A DNA stretch of 6,134 bases from an uncultured Clostridia bacterium (GTDB taxonomy: Bacteria; Bacillota; Clostridia; Lachnospirales; Lachnospiraceae): positions 1-6,134 of the forward strand of contig CAMJIC010000151.1 of assembly GCA_946405675.1 (NCBI GenBank). Reading direction: 5' to 3'. Of the stretch, positions 5,712-6,134 are shown one piece after another (position 1 is the first letter of the stretch; every line of letters begins with the position of its first letter). Under the pieces are notes generated by a model. That model was not told the origin of the DNA and did not search any database. It worked only from the letters and a program-made list of their open reading frames with translations. The translations under genes and the position numbers were made by a program.

Positions 5712-6134
5712 TCACGCATCCTCCTTTCCGCTCTTCTTAAAATAGCTGCCGTCTGCTTTCTCCACCGTTTCCTCCGCGCCGGATGCAGAAGGACGGATCC
5801 TTGCCGCAAGCCTCTGGCGCAGCTGCACAAAGGCAGGTGCCTGGTTGAACAGCATGATCACGATCAGGACGATCGAATAGATAAACATGCGGTACTGGCT
5901 GAAATCACGCAAAAGCTCCGGAAGCAGCGTCAGGAGCGCGGCGGCTATGATGGAACCTGGAACATTCCCCATCCCGCCCAGGACAACCATGACCAGTACG
6001 TTGATGGACAGGTTGTAATCATACTTCTTAAAGTCCAGCGTTGACAGGTTCAGCACATAGATCACGCCTGCCAGTCCCGCGAAGACGGCACTCGAGATAA
6101 ATGCCATCAGCTTGTATCTGGTCAGGTTGATGCC
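5712..6134 (-). CDS. livM: Branched-chain amino acid ABC transporter permease LivM (5' end cut off by window)
   Basis: Only the last 140 residues are present; the frame is open to the right edge and starts there mid-gene with GINLTRYKLM, a well-known LivM stretch. This is one of two membrane permeases of the Liv importer. Hydrophobic segments lie at about visible residues 9-30, 45-73 and 83-96. The second contains VLGGMGNVPGSIIAA (51-65), the cytoplasmic coupling loop region that meets the ATPase subunits. A charged, lysine- and glutamate-containing tail of about 40 residues follows. It ends one base before livG, and the livG ribosome binding site is embedded in its last codons. Partners expected outside the window to the right are livH and a periplasmic-type or lipoprotein binding protein. 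Confidence 0.93.
   Translation of the reverse strand, partial: GINLTRYKLMAFISSAVFAGLAGVIYVLNLSTLDFKKYDYNLSINVLVMVVLGGMGNVPGSIIAAALLTLLPELLRDFSQYRMFIYSIVLIVIMLFNQAPAFVQLRQRLAARIRPSASGAEETVEKADGSYFKKSGKEDA
5720..5725 (-). promoter_or_regulatory. Ribosome binding site that fixes the livG start
   Basis: AGGAGG lies nine bases before the ATG at 5710 and directly abuts the alternative ATG at 5719, so it selects the shorter livG product. Confidence 0.7.

Noticed and set aside
5711..5830. N-terminal extension of LivG reaching 5830
   Set aside because: The added residues are arginine-rich out-of-frame translation of livM, and the AGGAGG at 5720-5725 fixes the start at 5710.

Overview
This window reads as an ordinary stretch of chromosome from an anaerobic, Gram-positive clostridium. 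Its GC content looks moderate, near half by eye and not counted. Lachnospiraceae is my best guess. The guess rests on strong GGAGG-type ribosome binding sites, a fused chorismate mutase/prephenate dehydratase, a catalytic-plus-regulatory pyrBI pair, a DUF815-type ATPase and a branched-chain amino acid (LivGF-type) ABC transporter. No phage, transposase, CRISPR array, rRNA or tRNA was seen.

Layout. Bases 1-2445 form a leftward block of three genes: a small HicB-like protein (2167-2445), a bifunctional P-protein PheA (1007-2167) that overlaps it by one base, and after a 126-base gap a DUF815 AAA-type ATPase (880 down to the left edge, 3' end missing). A good extended -10 promoter lies just upstream of the HicB-like gene. 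Bases 2446-2603 are a divergent intergenic region. Bases 2604-3958 are the rightward pyrB-pyrI pair, overlapping by ATGA, for aspartate transcarbamoylase. Bases 3959-4220 separate this pair from a converging leftward operon. They hold three successive stem-loops, the last a strong bidirectional terminator, and a 17-base perfect palindrome. Bases 4221-6134 carry the end of a leftward liv transporter operon in the order livM (5' end missing), livG, livF, with stop and start codons overlapping or one base apart.

Function. pheA makes phenylpyruvate for phenylalanine, pyrBI commits carbamoyl phosphate and aspartate to pyrimidines, and livMGF imports leucine, isoleucine and valine or related amino acids. 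These are three independent metabolic units. Nothing here amounts to a new system. The points most worth a second look are the solitary HicB-like protein translationally coupled to pheA, the hairpin cluster between the convergent operons (both imperfect stems become fully paired, with G-U pairs, when read as minus-strand RNA), and an unexplained protein-like open stretch directly after the pheA stop codon.
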